Assembly (NCBI GenBank): GCA_900239685.1
Contig: OENT01000810.1
Coordinates: forward strand, 1-64,000
DNA: 64,000 bases
From: Rotaria macrura
Lineage: Eukaryota > Rotifera > Eurotatoria > Philodinida > Philodinidae
Direction: 5' to 3'
Shown one piece after another: positions 50,176 through 62,551 of this stretch; the first letter of the stretch is position 1; each line of letters opens with the position of its first letter. The notes under the pieces were generated by a model. That model made no database searches. It saw nothing but the letters and a program-made list of their open reading frames with translations, and had not been told where the DNA came from. A program made the position numbers and the translations under genes.

Positions 50176-53100
50176 CAAAATGATGTTATATGGAAGTCGT
50201 TCTGTGGTTGAGCCTTATCAGATCCTAGTGGTAAAATTGAATTAATATGCAGACTGTTGCTTGAAGCATTTATGTTTTGTTGCTTTGTGTTTTTCTATAT
50301 CGTATGATAGTTGTCGTACTCCTTTGGAAAAAATCATGATTGAGGGTTGGTGAATAGTTCAGGTACAAAAGAAATTGTTCTTTATGATTGAATAAAATAC
50401 AAGACAACAGAAAAAAACTCGTCTTCGCTTATTAAAACGACTTCTTTTATTGATACTGTTCATGTTGAAGAAAATGACAAGTAGAGAATCATCAATCTTA
50501 AGACAACACTAAAATATGGAGACAATAAAAGGTGATCAGATAGATAGCAACAATGCTGAACTACAATAGCACATTCCATGTCAGTTGGCAGAGCAATGTA
50601 TACGGCAGAATAACGTTTGATGCGAATCTTGTCTCTTGAAATTGTATGCTGCGAAAGAATACTATAAACGGATGATCGTTAAAGCTCGAAAATAGATGTT
50701 CAGATGAAATCGGCATTAAAAAGTCGTAATGAAACACGGAGAATATACAGAAATGGTAATCCAGAGAGATACACAATATGGACGACACCAGACATTCTAT
50801 TCAGCATCTCATTATTAAAAGTCAGTCAAATCAGTAGACGATAGATCACTCAGAATACTAAGAATTAACTGATGTATTCAATAAATTTTCTATCAGTAAA
50901 ACAAGTAACATTGTTTTGAAACGATTTTTAGAAATTTGAGGCATTTCAATAACCGAATTCGACAGTAATCCGGTTGAATTGTATCTATGGGATATTTTCG
51001 GGTCTTCAGATCCAGTATCGGATTCATTCATTGGACTATACAAGTTTTGAGAAAATCTCAAGCTACCAATAAACAACAGTTGGCTCATTAATTCTTCTTT
51101 CCCTACTGTCGATGTACTATCATAGACAGAGAGACACAGTATTCTTTTTATATCGAGGAAAGGGTCTCCGTTCAATTGAAAATTTGTCAAATTTTCCAAT
51201 CCTTCTCGTCCATATAACAGTAAATTGCACGGCAGAAAATGAATTCTTCTAAATTATTTTCTATGAGACTAGATTTGTATTTTGAAAAAAATTCTTGCTA
51301 ATTAAAACTCTACAGAGCTGCATCAAGACAGATGAACTAAGTATGCGAATGAAATAGGATAAGCACCAATGCTATTCAAGGTATTGCATTCAGAAATTTA
51401 ATTCTCCTTTCAATCTTCTGAACCTTACAAATGCAATTAAATAGTATTCTTTAAGCTTTTTTTCTATGCTTAAAAATGCGTAGAAAATTTCATTGAACAC
51501 TTTGAATAAGTAAGTCAATCATATATACAGGAAGAAGAAAGAAAAAAATCTAATGTTGTTGATAATTTCTGCTCGTCAATAGGGATAGGTGCAGTCGGTA
51601 TATATTAGAAGTAACATAGTATGGTGTAAAAACAGCACACGTTAATTATTGTATATATGTTTGGCTCAAAGTCAATGATTCCAACGAGTAGATACTGCAG
51701 GAAACAATAGTAAGACACAGGAAATCTCTAGAACGTGGCAGCAATATTTCGGTCAGAAAAATGTCAAAAGTTTTTCGATTATTCACCATCCCAGATCCTG
51801 TTGGAAAACTTAGGAAGTTGATTGGAATCCATCAGACACATTTCCACCATGAATACTACTTTCATTCAATAACAATTTCCAATGTTTTCCTGTCGAAAGT
51901 AGCACGCACTCGTCACTCAAAGTTGATCTCTTTTGTTGAATTCAAGCTCAAAAACCACACAAAATGGCCAGGCTAATGTGTTTATCGAATTCTTCTTCAG
52001 TCTTATTTCCAATAATCTATGAGTAGTTCACTCAGTTTTCATTAGCAATAATTTTATCAAGATAAATGAGTTTTGCTATAACATAATTCTTCCGTCATAA
52101 CTAGTTGTTGATGGCATTGAAAAACTGGATGTCAAAAGACATTTGTACTACACGCATCACTTGTATACAAAAACATACCATTCATGTGTTTAGCAAATCT
52201 CTTAGTATTATGCGACAAGGAGAATATAATATAATCTTGAAAATAGAGGACACTGCAATTATCAACGATTAAATTGCGATCTTCGATTTTTCCTTTTATT
52301 CTTTATCAAAATAAATTGACATCGTAGCACTCCGATAGATAAGTGGAAGCTCAAACTTTTTATGTTTTTAATCCTAAATCTTCATCAAAAACAAAGTATT
52401 ACCGAAAATGTCTTATCGCACAATCTAAAAAGATTTTGGCAACTCTGTGTCTCGAATTTGTTCATTACATCAATGCATACTTTCTTTTTCTTGCCAATCA
52501 AACTGTAACCAATTCGAGGAGACAATATAAATGGCTCGCATGCAATAATCTAATGGGTCTTCAAAGTTGCATTGATCTTAATATATCTGTTTTTATTCTG
52601 TCGACCTTATGATTTTAATCCTATGTTCAGTAATGAAAAAAGATCTATATTTATCTTTGATGAAACTTTAAGTATTAATGAATACAATAGTCTAATTTAG
52701 ATTTTCATTTTATCAATCCAACATATTCCATGTAAACATTAAACCAGTCGCGATGACACAACTCATACTTCAATTCACTTCGCCTTCTCAAACAATAGAA
52801 ATGATCATGGCAATCCTACTTACTCGAAATAGATAGATAGAATTGTGTTCACAATAGTAAACTAACGCAGCAATATTAACTTGTTAAGAAGAACGACATA
52901 ATTAGAATGGGAAAATTTTAATTGAAGAGTCTTCATTTTTCAGTCTTGTTACTCTATTGGTAAGATGTGCGCAATTCTGTAGTTTCAAGGTACTTAATCT
53001 TGTGTTAAACGAGAAATCCTGATTTTATTCAAGTCCGAAAATCATACTGAATTACGTCTCGGTTAGTTTCCCTTTTGTAAATCACTAATTTCATATAAAT

Positions 53101-56100
53101 TTATTGCGATTATTTCTTTTGACCTTCAGATTACTCAAAGTGGATCAAAAAAAAATACTGATGCTATTTATTTTTAAATGAGAAAGCAATGCAAACTGCA
53201 GTCATAACTGTAATATTTATTACATTATTACTGATAAGAACTTGTGACATAGGATACAAATCAGGAATAGGTTAACTGATAAAAGAGAAATCCCATTTTA
53301 TGTTTCACATATCGAGAAAAGTCGCCGAACTTAGATTGCCATCTCTGAACCCTGTTTTGAACATAAATAAAGTTAGCAATAGATTCTACTAGTTTTCGGC
53401 AAGTACTCATAATTGTACTGACGTCAAGTATAACATTGATTATAAACTGTACAGTATTAAAGCTAGAAAACAATTCATCGAATGCAATAGCTTCAAAAAA
53501 TAGTTGTATATCACTGGTTATCATGAAAACACAAACAGCACTCTAACTAAACATTCCTTACTACGAATGTGGCTATTGTGAAACGAAATGCATCAATTGC
53601 AACTCAGTAATCTCTATTAACAACGAGACGTGACAATCTATTTTTCTATCTGCCTGCCATGCTAGAGAACATACCGGCAATCGCATATATTTATATTAAT
53701 TTATCGTCATTTAGTTTATTAAGCTTTGTTTAGTATTTATGAATCGTATGAAATACGCCTCATCTAAAAGTGAATCGAGGTGATACTGATAGAAGATAAC
53801 ATGTCCAAAAGACAAACTTGCACTCTAAACAAAACTTATCGGTTGTAAGACGTTAAGCTGATTGGCTTATGATTAGTTGTATGGAACTTTTAAGATAGTA
53901 TCAAGTATACAGGGATCTCTACCAAGACTGATGATTAATTGACAAGTAGAAATCTTTTCTCTTGCGTCCGTCACATAGACTCTACCCAATTGTTATATAG
54001 GAATGATTCGTCTTGCTGTGTCTGCAATCAGAAGTACAAATCGCAGAGGAGGAAAATGCCTTTCTCCGCTCACTTCTCTGAAACAGATTGCATAATTTTA
54101 AAACTTCCTCGAGGTATGAAGGTTTTCTTTTTCAATCATTTTTTTTTGCTTGTACAGAGATGGATGGAAGAAAGTTGAACTATGCTCAATAAAAATATCA
54201 CAGATTTTCAATCTAAGTACGCCTGATCGAAGCATACGACCACATTTCAAACCGATTTCAGCCGGTCCAAACAATTCTAATAATACATTCCAACAAAAAC
54301 ATTCATCAGATTTACATGAGACTGTTTTCCATTATTCTATGAATAGAACTATAAAGACTCTTTTATGTTTCGCTGCGAACTCTGATTATCATCGATGAAA
54401 TATATTTCAATATGTATAAGATATTATTATTATTTAGTGCTATGCTGGAATATTGGTTTAAAATTCGTATCATGAGAATACTAATACTTTTGTGCGAGGA
54501 TTATAAAAACTAAATTATCAATAATTTTATGCCTTTGTCAAAGGATTCAATGACTTTATTTAAATCCTAGCACCAAATTGTTAAAAAAAAGTATTAATTA
54601 ATCCAATGCTTATACCAGAACAATAGCCCTATTGAATAAAAAGAGTATACATTCTAAAAATGCAATGAAATAGATTTTCAGATGATTCAGAATCTTTTCA
54701 AATTTCTATTAAAATTCTAACTGATGTGCCTTTTACAGATCTCATGAAAATTTCGAACGATGTAGCTGTGTGTGTATATCACTGGAACTTCATATATGAT
54801 ACTTTAAGCTAATGCAAGTTAACTTTTAACCACTATAGCGTCTTCCCATCTCGTACTGCTTTTGTTACATGTAATCATAATTTTCACCATAAAATGTTCC
54901 CCGTATGTTTGCATGAATTATTCTACCATTTTCTCATTTGAATTCATTCAAATGAAAAACTCCATTTTTTTTCAGAGCAATTTTCTGATCAGCACATCGC
55001 TAATATAAAAGTCTAGTTTCCTTATCAGTTCGCTTTCGGCATGAGTTTTCTTTCAACGAAATCTCATCAATAAATAACAGATATTGCTTGAACAGACATT
55101 AACAACGTCTTTTCGAGAAGTTTCACTGGCAGGATCATGTGACATATGTATCTTGCAAAATTTTGTGTTCTTAAATTTCATTGAGTGAAGATTATAATTG
55201 AGAATGTGCAGCAAAATGAAATATGTCTGATCGAACGGAATTCTTCCTATAGAAACTTATTTCGAAATTTCTTTTTCAATCAACTGTTTTAATAGTCATT
55301 AATTATGATACTAATGAAAAATATTACTTATTACATGTACTATGATAAAATTTCAATCATTCAATTACTCTAGCGGATGTTCATTCAGAGAAATAAGTCT
55401 AGCAGTGGAAAAAATTATTTCATTGATACTCTGTATACTTCAATGGATTCACAACAAGAGTAGATAGAAAGAGAATAAGGACGTTATGTAGAAGTGAAGA
55501 AACATGCGACGACAGCAAGGAGTCGAAAAGAATATTTATCTAGAAAGATAGAAGCGAAAAAGAAATAGTGCTATCTTATGAATCAGAAAAATATCACTTA
55601 CAAATTACATACAATCAGCACCAGAAACCTTTTAAAAAGAAATTAATTGCAAGCATTCATGAATTTGTAAATAGCTAGTAGAAAGAGAACATTCCTGATA
55701 TCAACTACAATCACTTGGAAACCGTTACACCTATTATTTATTGTCGTCAGAAAACAGTGAGGCAGATAATGAATTCAAGGAAAAAACTCAAGATCAGATC
55801 TCTTTCAATTGAATTGAAATGTTTTTTTTTTGAGAGTATAATTTTTTTCTGAAATGTACACCACTTCGGTCAAACATATAGAAATTATCTAAATGACTTC
55901 AATGTTGTTGATAGCTTCATTTGAAATGGGTCGTAGTGACCATCGCATGAAAAGTTCATTTTATCCGATTATGTTTATGTTTTGAATGTTTCGTTAGACA
56001 CTAAACTATCAGTTCTTATCATCCCCATCAGTTTCGAATTTTGTGAAGGAAAGAAAATGCGCTAAAACGTTTGCCATGATGACATTGATTTTGGGTGAAA

Positions 56101-56232
56101 TTTGATTACTGTATCAGATAATTTGTGAAAAACCAGAAAGATAATCGAAAACTGCCTTTGAAGAACTTTTTCTTCTAGATATACTCGTTAATTTTCGAAA
56201 GTCAGTCTAAGTAGGTTACAGTCAACTCTGCC
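50176..56232. other. Long spacer between the two receptor copies
   Basis: About 6 kb. A minus-strand open frame at 50858-51199, extendable upstream to an acceptor-like AAATTTAG, has a coding feel (LPCNLLLYGREG, NFQLNGDPFLDIK) but no recognised family. Another minus frame at 53261-53524 is equally anonymous. Neither has convincing splice partners. The rest shows nothing. Confidence 0.35.
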
Positions 56233-57201
56233 ATGTCGATTGTTAACACAACAACCAACCTATCAGCAGAAGCAGTGATTGTAGCCTACTATTCATTAAT
56301 AGTAGTCGTTGCTGGTACATCACTGAATACCCTTACATTTATTACTCTCTGTCGTTCAACGTTTAGAAACACAAAAACAAGACCCACACTTCACTACATG
56401 CGAACGATGGCCATCTTCGATATTCTTATGCTATACGGATGGAATATAGATCATTATCTTTCAACAATGCATGGATTTACTCTTCAACAATTAAATATAC
56501 CGTTTTGTAGATTTTTCTCCTTTCTCAATTACTTTGCAGCTCAATCATCAGCTTGGCTTCGTGTCTTTGTCTCTCTCGATCGATATTTATCATTGAGTCG
56601 TCTACAACGAACATGGTTTGGTCGATCGAAGAATATTCTTATTGTCATTGGCGGCATTATTGGAGTTCTTTTTCTTCTTAACTTTCAATTTTTCATTACA
56701 GCTTGTTATTATCAAGCAGACGGAACAGTATCAGTATTTTCGTTGATATTTGAAATCTATCCAACATGGGATTACATGAATTTAGGTGTATATAACTGTG
56801 CACCGTTTATATTGATGGTTACATTTAATAGTGGTGTAATTTATCATTTAATTCGTCTTCGTTACACGACTAGTGTAAACAATTCTCGCATCCAACATCG
56901 AGCTATTTCAATAACATTGGTCATTACAACATTTCTGTTTCTGATCATGACCATACCAGCAACTGTAGGTTTTGCATTCTTTTCTTCATCGAATGGGACT
57001 ATTTTAGATTGTTTGGATGGTCTTCTGTACACGTATCATGTATTATCATTCCCATTGTATATGATTACATTTGATGAATTCCGAAAAGAATTCATTACAA
57101 TGATTACCTGTGGCAGAAACAATCAAAGAGTTGGACCGATGACACAAACGGGCACGATGCAACAGACAGTAAATATTAGTAATGCTGCGTTCAATCCTTA
57201 A
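56233..57201 (+). CDS. Rhodopsin-like (class A) GPCR, copy 2
   Basis: 322 residues, intronless, with the same DRY motif, disulfide cysteines and TM7 as copy 1. The N-terminal ~28 residues differ clearly (one codon shorter, many substitutions), whereas the rest of the protein differs at only three positions (IID versus IFD, and K versus R in PFCxFF). Both copies look intact, with no stops. The near-identity continues into the 3' flank to about 57371 and then drops off, while the 5' flank is only weakly similar. Confidence 0.9.
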   Translation: MSIVNTTTNLSAEAVIVAYYSLIVVVAGTSLNTLTFITLCRSTFRNTKTRPTLHYMRTMAIFDILMLYGWNIDHYLSTMHGFTLQQLNIPFCRFFSFLNYFAAQSSAWLRVFVSLDRYLSLSRLQRTWFGRSKNILIVIGGIIGVLFLLNFQFFITACYYQADGTVSVFSLIFEIYPTWDYMNLGVYNCAPFILMVTFNSGVIYHLIRLRYTTSVNNSRIQHRAISITLVITTFLFLIMTIPATVGFAFFSSSNGTILDCLDGLLYTYHVLSFPLYMITFDEFRKEFITMITCGRNNQRVGPMTQTGTMQQTVNISNAAFNP

Positions 57202-58292
57202 CAAAATGATGTTATGTGGAAGTCGTTCTGTAGTTGAGCCTTATCAGATCCTAGTGGTAAAATTGAATTAATATGCAGACTGTTGCTTGAAGCATTTATG
57301 TTTTGTTGCTTTGTGTTTTTCTATATCGTATGATAGTTGTCGTACTCCTTTGGAAAAACTCATGATTGAGAGTTAAGGAGTAGTTAAGGAGCCATACAGT
57401 TGATGCATGTAAATTGCGTTTTATTGTTGAATAAAATTGAAAAGCACATGAAACCGTCTTTGCAATGTTTAAAAATATACACATTTCTCTTTGATATTGA
57501 TGACCAGTGCGAGTTGGAATTATTGACACGTAAGTTTAATGCTTGTACAATTAAGTTTGTTGAGGTATGCATGAGTCTTAAAGGATATCTTAACAACTAT
57601 CATTTGTATTTCTATTCCTGTTTCAACTGAATAAAATAGAAAATCGACATAAAGCAGAAATATTTTATATGTCTTGCTGAGTGGAAGCCTTCACATTCAA
57701 AATGGGCTCTTTCATGAAGATGCGACCTTTTTGGCATTCAGTTAAAATAAATGATAATATGTAATAATTTTAAAAAATTTAAGCGAATGCATACTGAGAG
57801 TATGTTTCCCATCTTAAAGATGATTCAAAGTGTACTAAAAGTGATTTTAGTTGAAACCAAAATTTTCTCGAAGATTCTAATTCTAAATTAGAATTTTTCT
57901 TAAAGATAGTTAATGTACTAGAACTAACACATCTGTCGTTACTACCGGTTCTGTGTATCTTCGGTAGTCTTGTTTGCAGGATGCAGCTGAAAAATTATCT
58001 AAAAATTTTCAAAGTATTCATCAGTTGAATGAATTTTGTATGAAAAAGAAATTCAATGATGGACTCATCAAACATAATGTTCAAAGACATGGATCAATAT
58101 GTTAAAGTCGATTTCATTGTACTCATGTACTATTCATTTAGATATAGATGATGTCTCAGGTAATATACTGTACTGGTTGTCCGTATGTAACGTTCTCACA
58201 TTTTGCCAACTTTCAATCCGATTTTTCAGCAACAACAAAGCTTAGAGGCTTGAAACTTTGCAAATATATTTATGTTATGAAACACTTTAACA
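57202..58292. other. 3' flank of receptor copy 2 and spacer
   Basis: The first ~170 bp match the 3' flank of copy 1; after that no gene is seen. An AATAAA lies near 57428. Confidence 0.4.
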
Positions 58293-58765
58293 GGTAACAG
58301 TCAAAAACATTCCTGGAAAAATGTCCCCAGCAACAATGTTCCCGGCAAAAATCTCCTACGAAAAAACGCTCCTTGATGTAATGTTTTCGTTGATTATTTA
58401 TTTTTTATTGTTCAATTGAAAGTTATTAACGCAGATGATGCCTTAAGAAAAGAAATATACGGATGCAAATATTCGTGATTTGTTGTAGAGGATTAGACTG
58501 TTCCATAAACAACTCAATTGGAACGAGGAGTCTATGGAGTATTCCATTTTAAATTGAAATGAAAAAGAGCAACTCGCCTTCTCACAGCCAATCGGGTTGA
58601 GAAGGTTCGGACCTAAAACAAAACTTCCGTATTCGACATCACTCCAACGAGTTTCATTCCAAGATGAACTGAAAATGTTCACTACGATTCAGCTAACGAA
58701 AATCGAAAATAATCACAAAAACAATTTTACATGAATTCTCAATCCTGAATTCTAAATTCATATAT

Positions 58766-58909
58766 ATGTATATCTCCCTATGGGTATGTTTTTTCGGATG
58801 GGGGGTCTTGAGGATCTTCGATGAATTCAGAATTCAAGTGAATTCATTGAAGACCCCCCCCCCCAGATGCCCCGTCCAAAAAAAAACATTCCCATAGGGG
58901 AATATACAT
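58766..58909. mobile_element. Palindromic MITE-like insert 1
   Basis: ATGTATATCTCCCTATGGG on the left pairs with CCCATAGGGGAATATACAT on the right. The stem continues through the TTTTTT/AAAAAA and GGGGGGTCTT/AAGACCCCCC tracts and ends in a loop with ATGAATTC/GAATTCAT. Nearly the whole length can fold into one long hairpin. Confidence 0.65.
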
Positions 58910-59218
58910 CCCAGGTCAAACAGAACGATCCGTAAACGGTCGTATACGATGAAAACACGGCCCATTACGGCGTCGTATTATCCCGTTTTAACAAGGTCAG
59001 TAATACGGCCGTATGTTCTATAGAATACGATAGTATCACGCTGTCTTTACGAGGGTTTTACGGCGTATATACGGTGTCCGTGTACGTCCGTAATACTGAC
59101 CTTGTTAAAACGCCATAATACGGCTTAAAACGGTCGTTTAACCGTGGTATACGATGTAAAAACGACCGTTTACGATACTGTAACGGTGGCCGTTTTGATT
59201 GACCTGGGATATGTATGA
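58910..59218. mobile_element. CpG-rich inverted-repeat element, directly abutting insert 1
   Basis: The ends are a perfect inverted CCCAGGTCAA/TTGACCTGGG, flanked by AT on both sides. Inside, TACGG/CCGTA-type units recur many times in both orientations (for example CGTAAACGGTCGTATACG), and the two halves mirror each other through GTTTTAACAAGGTCAGTA and its complement. It is notably CpG-rich for this AT-rich DNA. No coding frame. Confidence 0.7.
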
Positions 59219-59671
59219 ATACAGAATTTATATTTAATCATTGTAGTGAATAATCAAGAAGATCTGCTAGTCCCTCCTTTCTTTTTGAAATAATGGGTCA
59301 TTTTTTGTGCCAATTTCAGATTGAAATCATATACCCGATTGTATGGGAACGAGAGAACATTTCACATAACTAACACTTGTTGTGCTAAACTTTCCTTTTT
59401 TGTTTCAAGTGAAAAATGATTTGGAATTTTATTCTTTTAATTTTTTTGTGTACGATAATGTCCTATACTCAATTCTATGATTAAATATAACCCCCATTTA
59501 AAAAAAAAAAATCTAGAAAACAAAGGACATTTTTGCGGAGGACATTTGTTAGGGACATTTTTGACCGTATTCCTCACAAAAAAGGTCTTGCTTGATGTGA
59601 GTAGTGTTAGAACATGCAAACTTTCTGCGAATATTTGAATTTTGAATAAAATAGTTATATTGCGATTTGTA

Positions 59672-60115
59672 CACTGAAAAAAAGGGCGCGCTACCGAACC
59701 CAAAAGAGTACTGTGGATGGAAAAAAAGGTTTCGTAGATACTACGGAACCTAAAAGGATTTCGATTTCGTTGCAATTACCTGAACTATGTTGGGTTCGGT
59801 ACGGACCACTAGGGAAAACTTGAAAGAGTGTCCTGAGTCAATGAAAAATAATTTCAGTCAGCCAAAGTCATATAGTAAACCTTTTGAGGGTNACCCTCAA
59901 AAGGTTTACTATATGACTTTGGCTGACTGAAATTATTTTTCATTGACTCAGGACACTCTTTCAAGTTTTCCCTAGTGGTCCGTACCGAACCCAACATAGT
60001 TCAGGTAATTGCAACGAAATCGAAATCCTTTTAGGTTCCGTAGTATCTACGAAACCTTTTTTTTTATCCACAGTACTCTTTTGGGTTCGGTAGCACACCA
60101 TTTTGTTTTACAGTG
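59672..60115. mobile_element. Near-perfect palindromic fold-back element, ~440 bp
   Basis: Arms of about 220 bp mirror each other around position 59892, which is an undetermined base (n). The outer ends are CACTG and CAGTG, followed by GCTACCGAACCCAAAAGAGT in both arms. The arms differ in a few places (for example GGGCGCGCTACC versus GGTGTGCTACC, and GGATGGAAAA versus GGATAAAAAA), so they are not exact copies. No coding capacity. Could be a fold-back or MITE element. Confidence 0.75.
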
Positions 60116-62551
60116 AAGAGGACATTAAGGGCTCTCTGCATGAAAACTTACTTTTAAAAGTTGTTGGGTTATCCAGAAATGATGGTACTAATATTGGAGT
60201 AACGCACTCACTTTTCTTCTGCATATTTTACCCTCTCCAGCATTCTTAGCTTCCATTTTGATAGAAAAGAATATAAAATGACTAATTTTTTTGTTATTTA
60301 AAATCTATGAGTTTCATCATAAAATGAGTAAAAAATTAACAATAATATCATACCCAGCAGATGCATTCTAATAATCAGATCTGATTAAATTCTTATCTGA
60401 ATCTGATAGAATTGTATAAGATTTTTATCAAACCAACGCAATTCAATCGGATTCCGGAAAACGGAACGACCCTCGCAGTCTTAGTGTTGGATGCTGTCTT
60501 ATTCGATTATACAATTTTGACAGAATCTGACGTAGGCTTTTGACCCCCTTCTAGGCATGCCTATAAGTACTAATTAGTATCTCATTAATAAAACCGGTTT
60601 CTTCCATCGGATCCATCTGTATTTCAGTTTTCCAGAATCTGATCGGATTGCATCATTTGATCGAAATCGATAAGCTCTAGTGTGATCCAATATCGAATTC
60701 ATCCATCTGGGAACTGCCTATATGGTTAGTTTTTCTACACAAGATTAAATTAGTAGTATCTTTTTGTAAAACTGTAATACGATGTAATTTTTGAATGCTT
60801 TTAACAGAGACTGCATTCGGGAAAATACTTATAATTGAACTGTCGATATATCAGTATCTTCTTGTGCTATTTCTTGAATAAAAATGATGTTACTTTTCGT
60901 TTTGGCAATACTAAAGAAATCAGCTGGATTTTCACATGTATCTATTTTAGTTAAAATTTGTTGCCAAACAAGCCTTTTAAAAGTGCCACCGATGGCATCA
61001 ATCACGCCTCTGGCATGGCTGCTAGCAAAAAAGAGCTACAAAATTCTAAACAGATATTCATATGACAATAAATGTTTAAGACTAGTTGATGATGTCAAAA
61101 GATGAATCAATTTATTGTAAACTCTGAAGTGAGAGATATGAAAAATTGATTTCGTGAGTGCGTTACCATTTTCTTTCTTCAATGAATAGAGATAAATCGA
61201 AACTAAAATAGCCTCAAGAGAACTTATGAAAATTTAGCGAAAACGTGTAAGCTATGGCCAAATCAAACAAGCAGTTATGATGAAAAACTAACTACAAAAG
61301 CTTTTAGGTAATGCACTCATTCAAGAATTTATCCGGTTTAAGGATTTTTCAATTATTGTTCATTAAAGGCATGGCACCTAGTGTTACTATCAACGAATAC
61401 TCCAAATTTTGTAGATTCGATACAAATGTCAAAATTAAGCTGACAGTTATTCTTATATCGTTTTTTCCGTTCGGTAACGGTATAAAGATGGCATACGCTA
61501 AAACGAAGATATCACTATCTCTTCAAGCGTAATTCTTTTTCCTTCAAGGAAATAACGCAATGTAAGCGACGTATTCTGAGACAGGAAAGTGTGCTCTACA
61601 CGATAGTATAACGTATTTAAAAAAACGTGTAACGTCTAATGCAATCATCTCAGTTGACCGTTAGCCGGACAAGCTGTGTATCAAAATGAGTTTCAATAAA
61701 CGCTCCAGAAATATCAATCTTTTAAAACCTGATTCGTTTTTTAGGCATATTTTTCTAATTTTGACGTCTTCAGTAAACAATCTGTTGAAGTATAGCAAGA
61801 AGAAAACTATTCATCGATATTCGTACTTGAAATTAAAACACAGCTCTGTGCCAATAACATAGGCACGTCGTCTATTCACTCTGCATCGAAAGAATAGGGT
61901 AACGAGAGTAACCGATCATCATTCGTCTAGACAATTGTGCCAAGTCAACATCAACAGGCACATACTCGCCCCAAAATATTTATTCATCCTTCTCTTCATC
62001 TTTTCATTCTCTCTTCTCTTCTCTTCTCTTCTCTCTCTATCTCGGTCATATATAAGCAAAAGACAAAGAAAGAAAAGGGGACAGATATACAGAAGGTAAG
62101 CTACTAACGCAATATTTGACTCACATAGTAATACGTTGGGTGTTGAAATAAACTGAAGTAGTAACAACAAGACAGTTGCTATCCTAGGACAGATTTCATT
62201 ACTAGCTCATGAACTAAATACACTCACACACAACATCAGTCACGACGTTATGGATGTCTCAAACTGAAGCAAGAGGCGACAAACACAATTATGCTTTACA
62301 ATATCAACATCAAATATTCATCGCCACTTATTTACGGTGAAGCTCAAGACTGAGAAGGATAAAATCAAGGACTAAAAACCATCACCATACAAAGTGATTC
62401 CATTCAAACTATTGTAGCTCGTACAGACCGACTATATCGAAAAGTATTACCATTTACTTATCTATTTTTCACACACCTATCTGTGGCACAACGAATAGCT
62501 TGAAATATAATCCCTGTCTTCCATCACTAGCAAAGCATTTTACTTATTTTC
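60116..62551. other. Intergenic region with a TCTCTT microsatellite
   Basis: No supportable exon. A TTCTC/TCTCTT run lies at about 62005-62042. The promoter of hydrolase copy 2 should be at the right end. Confidence 0.4.

Larger units (their letters stand above)
58293..59575. mobile_element. Inverted-repeat element with iterated AATGTCC-type ends, carrying other elements
   Basis: The left end (CAGTCAAAAACATTCC, then AAAAATGTCCCC, CAATGTTCCC, AAAATCTCC) matches the complement of the right end (CGGTCAAAAATGTCCC, AAATGTCC, AAAAATGTCC) in order and spacing over about 70 bp. This is the same design as the element at 2116-3215, though with a different motif. It contains no transposase; a minus frame at 58443-58682 is unrecognised. 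Two smaller inverted-repeat elements sit inside it. Boundaries approximate. Confidence 0.55.

Noticed and set aside
50858-51199. 113-codon minus-strand ORF between the receptors
   Set aside because: Some coding feel and a possible upstream acceptor, but no family and no partner exon; mentioned in the spacer entry only.
59437-59775. 112-codon minus-strand ORF
   Set aside because: It crosses the boundary between two repeat elements, so it cannot be an inherited gene.
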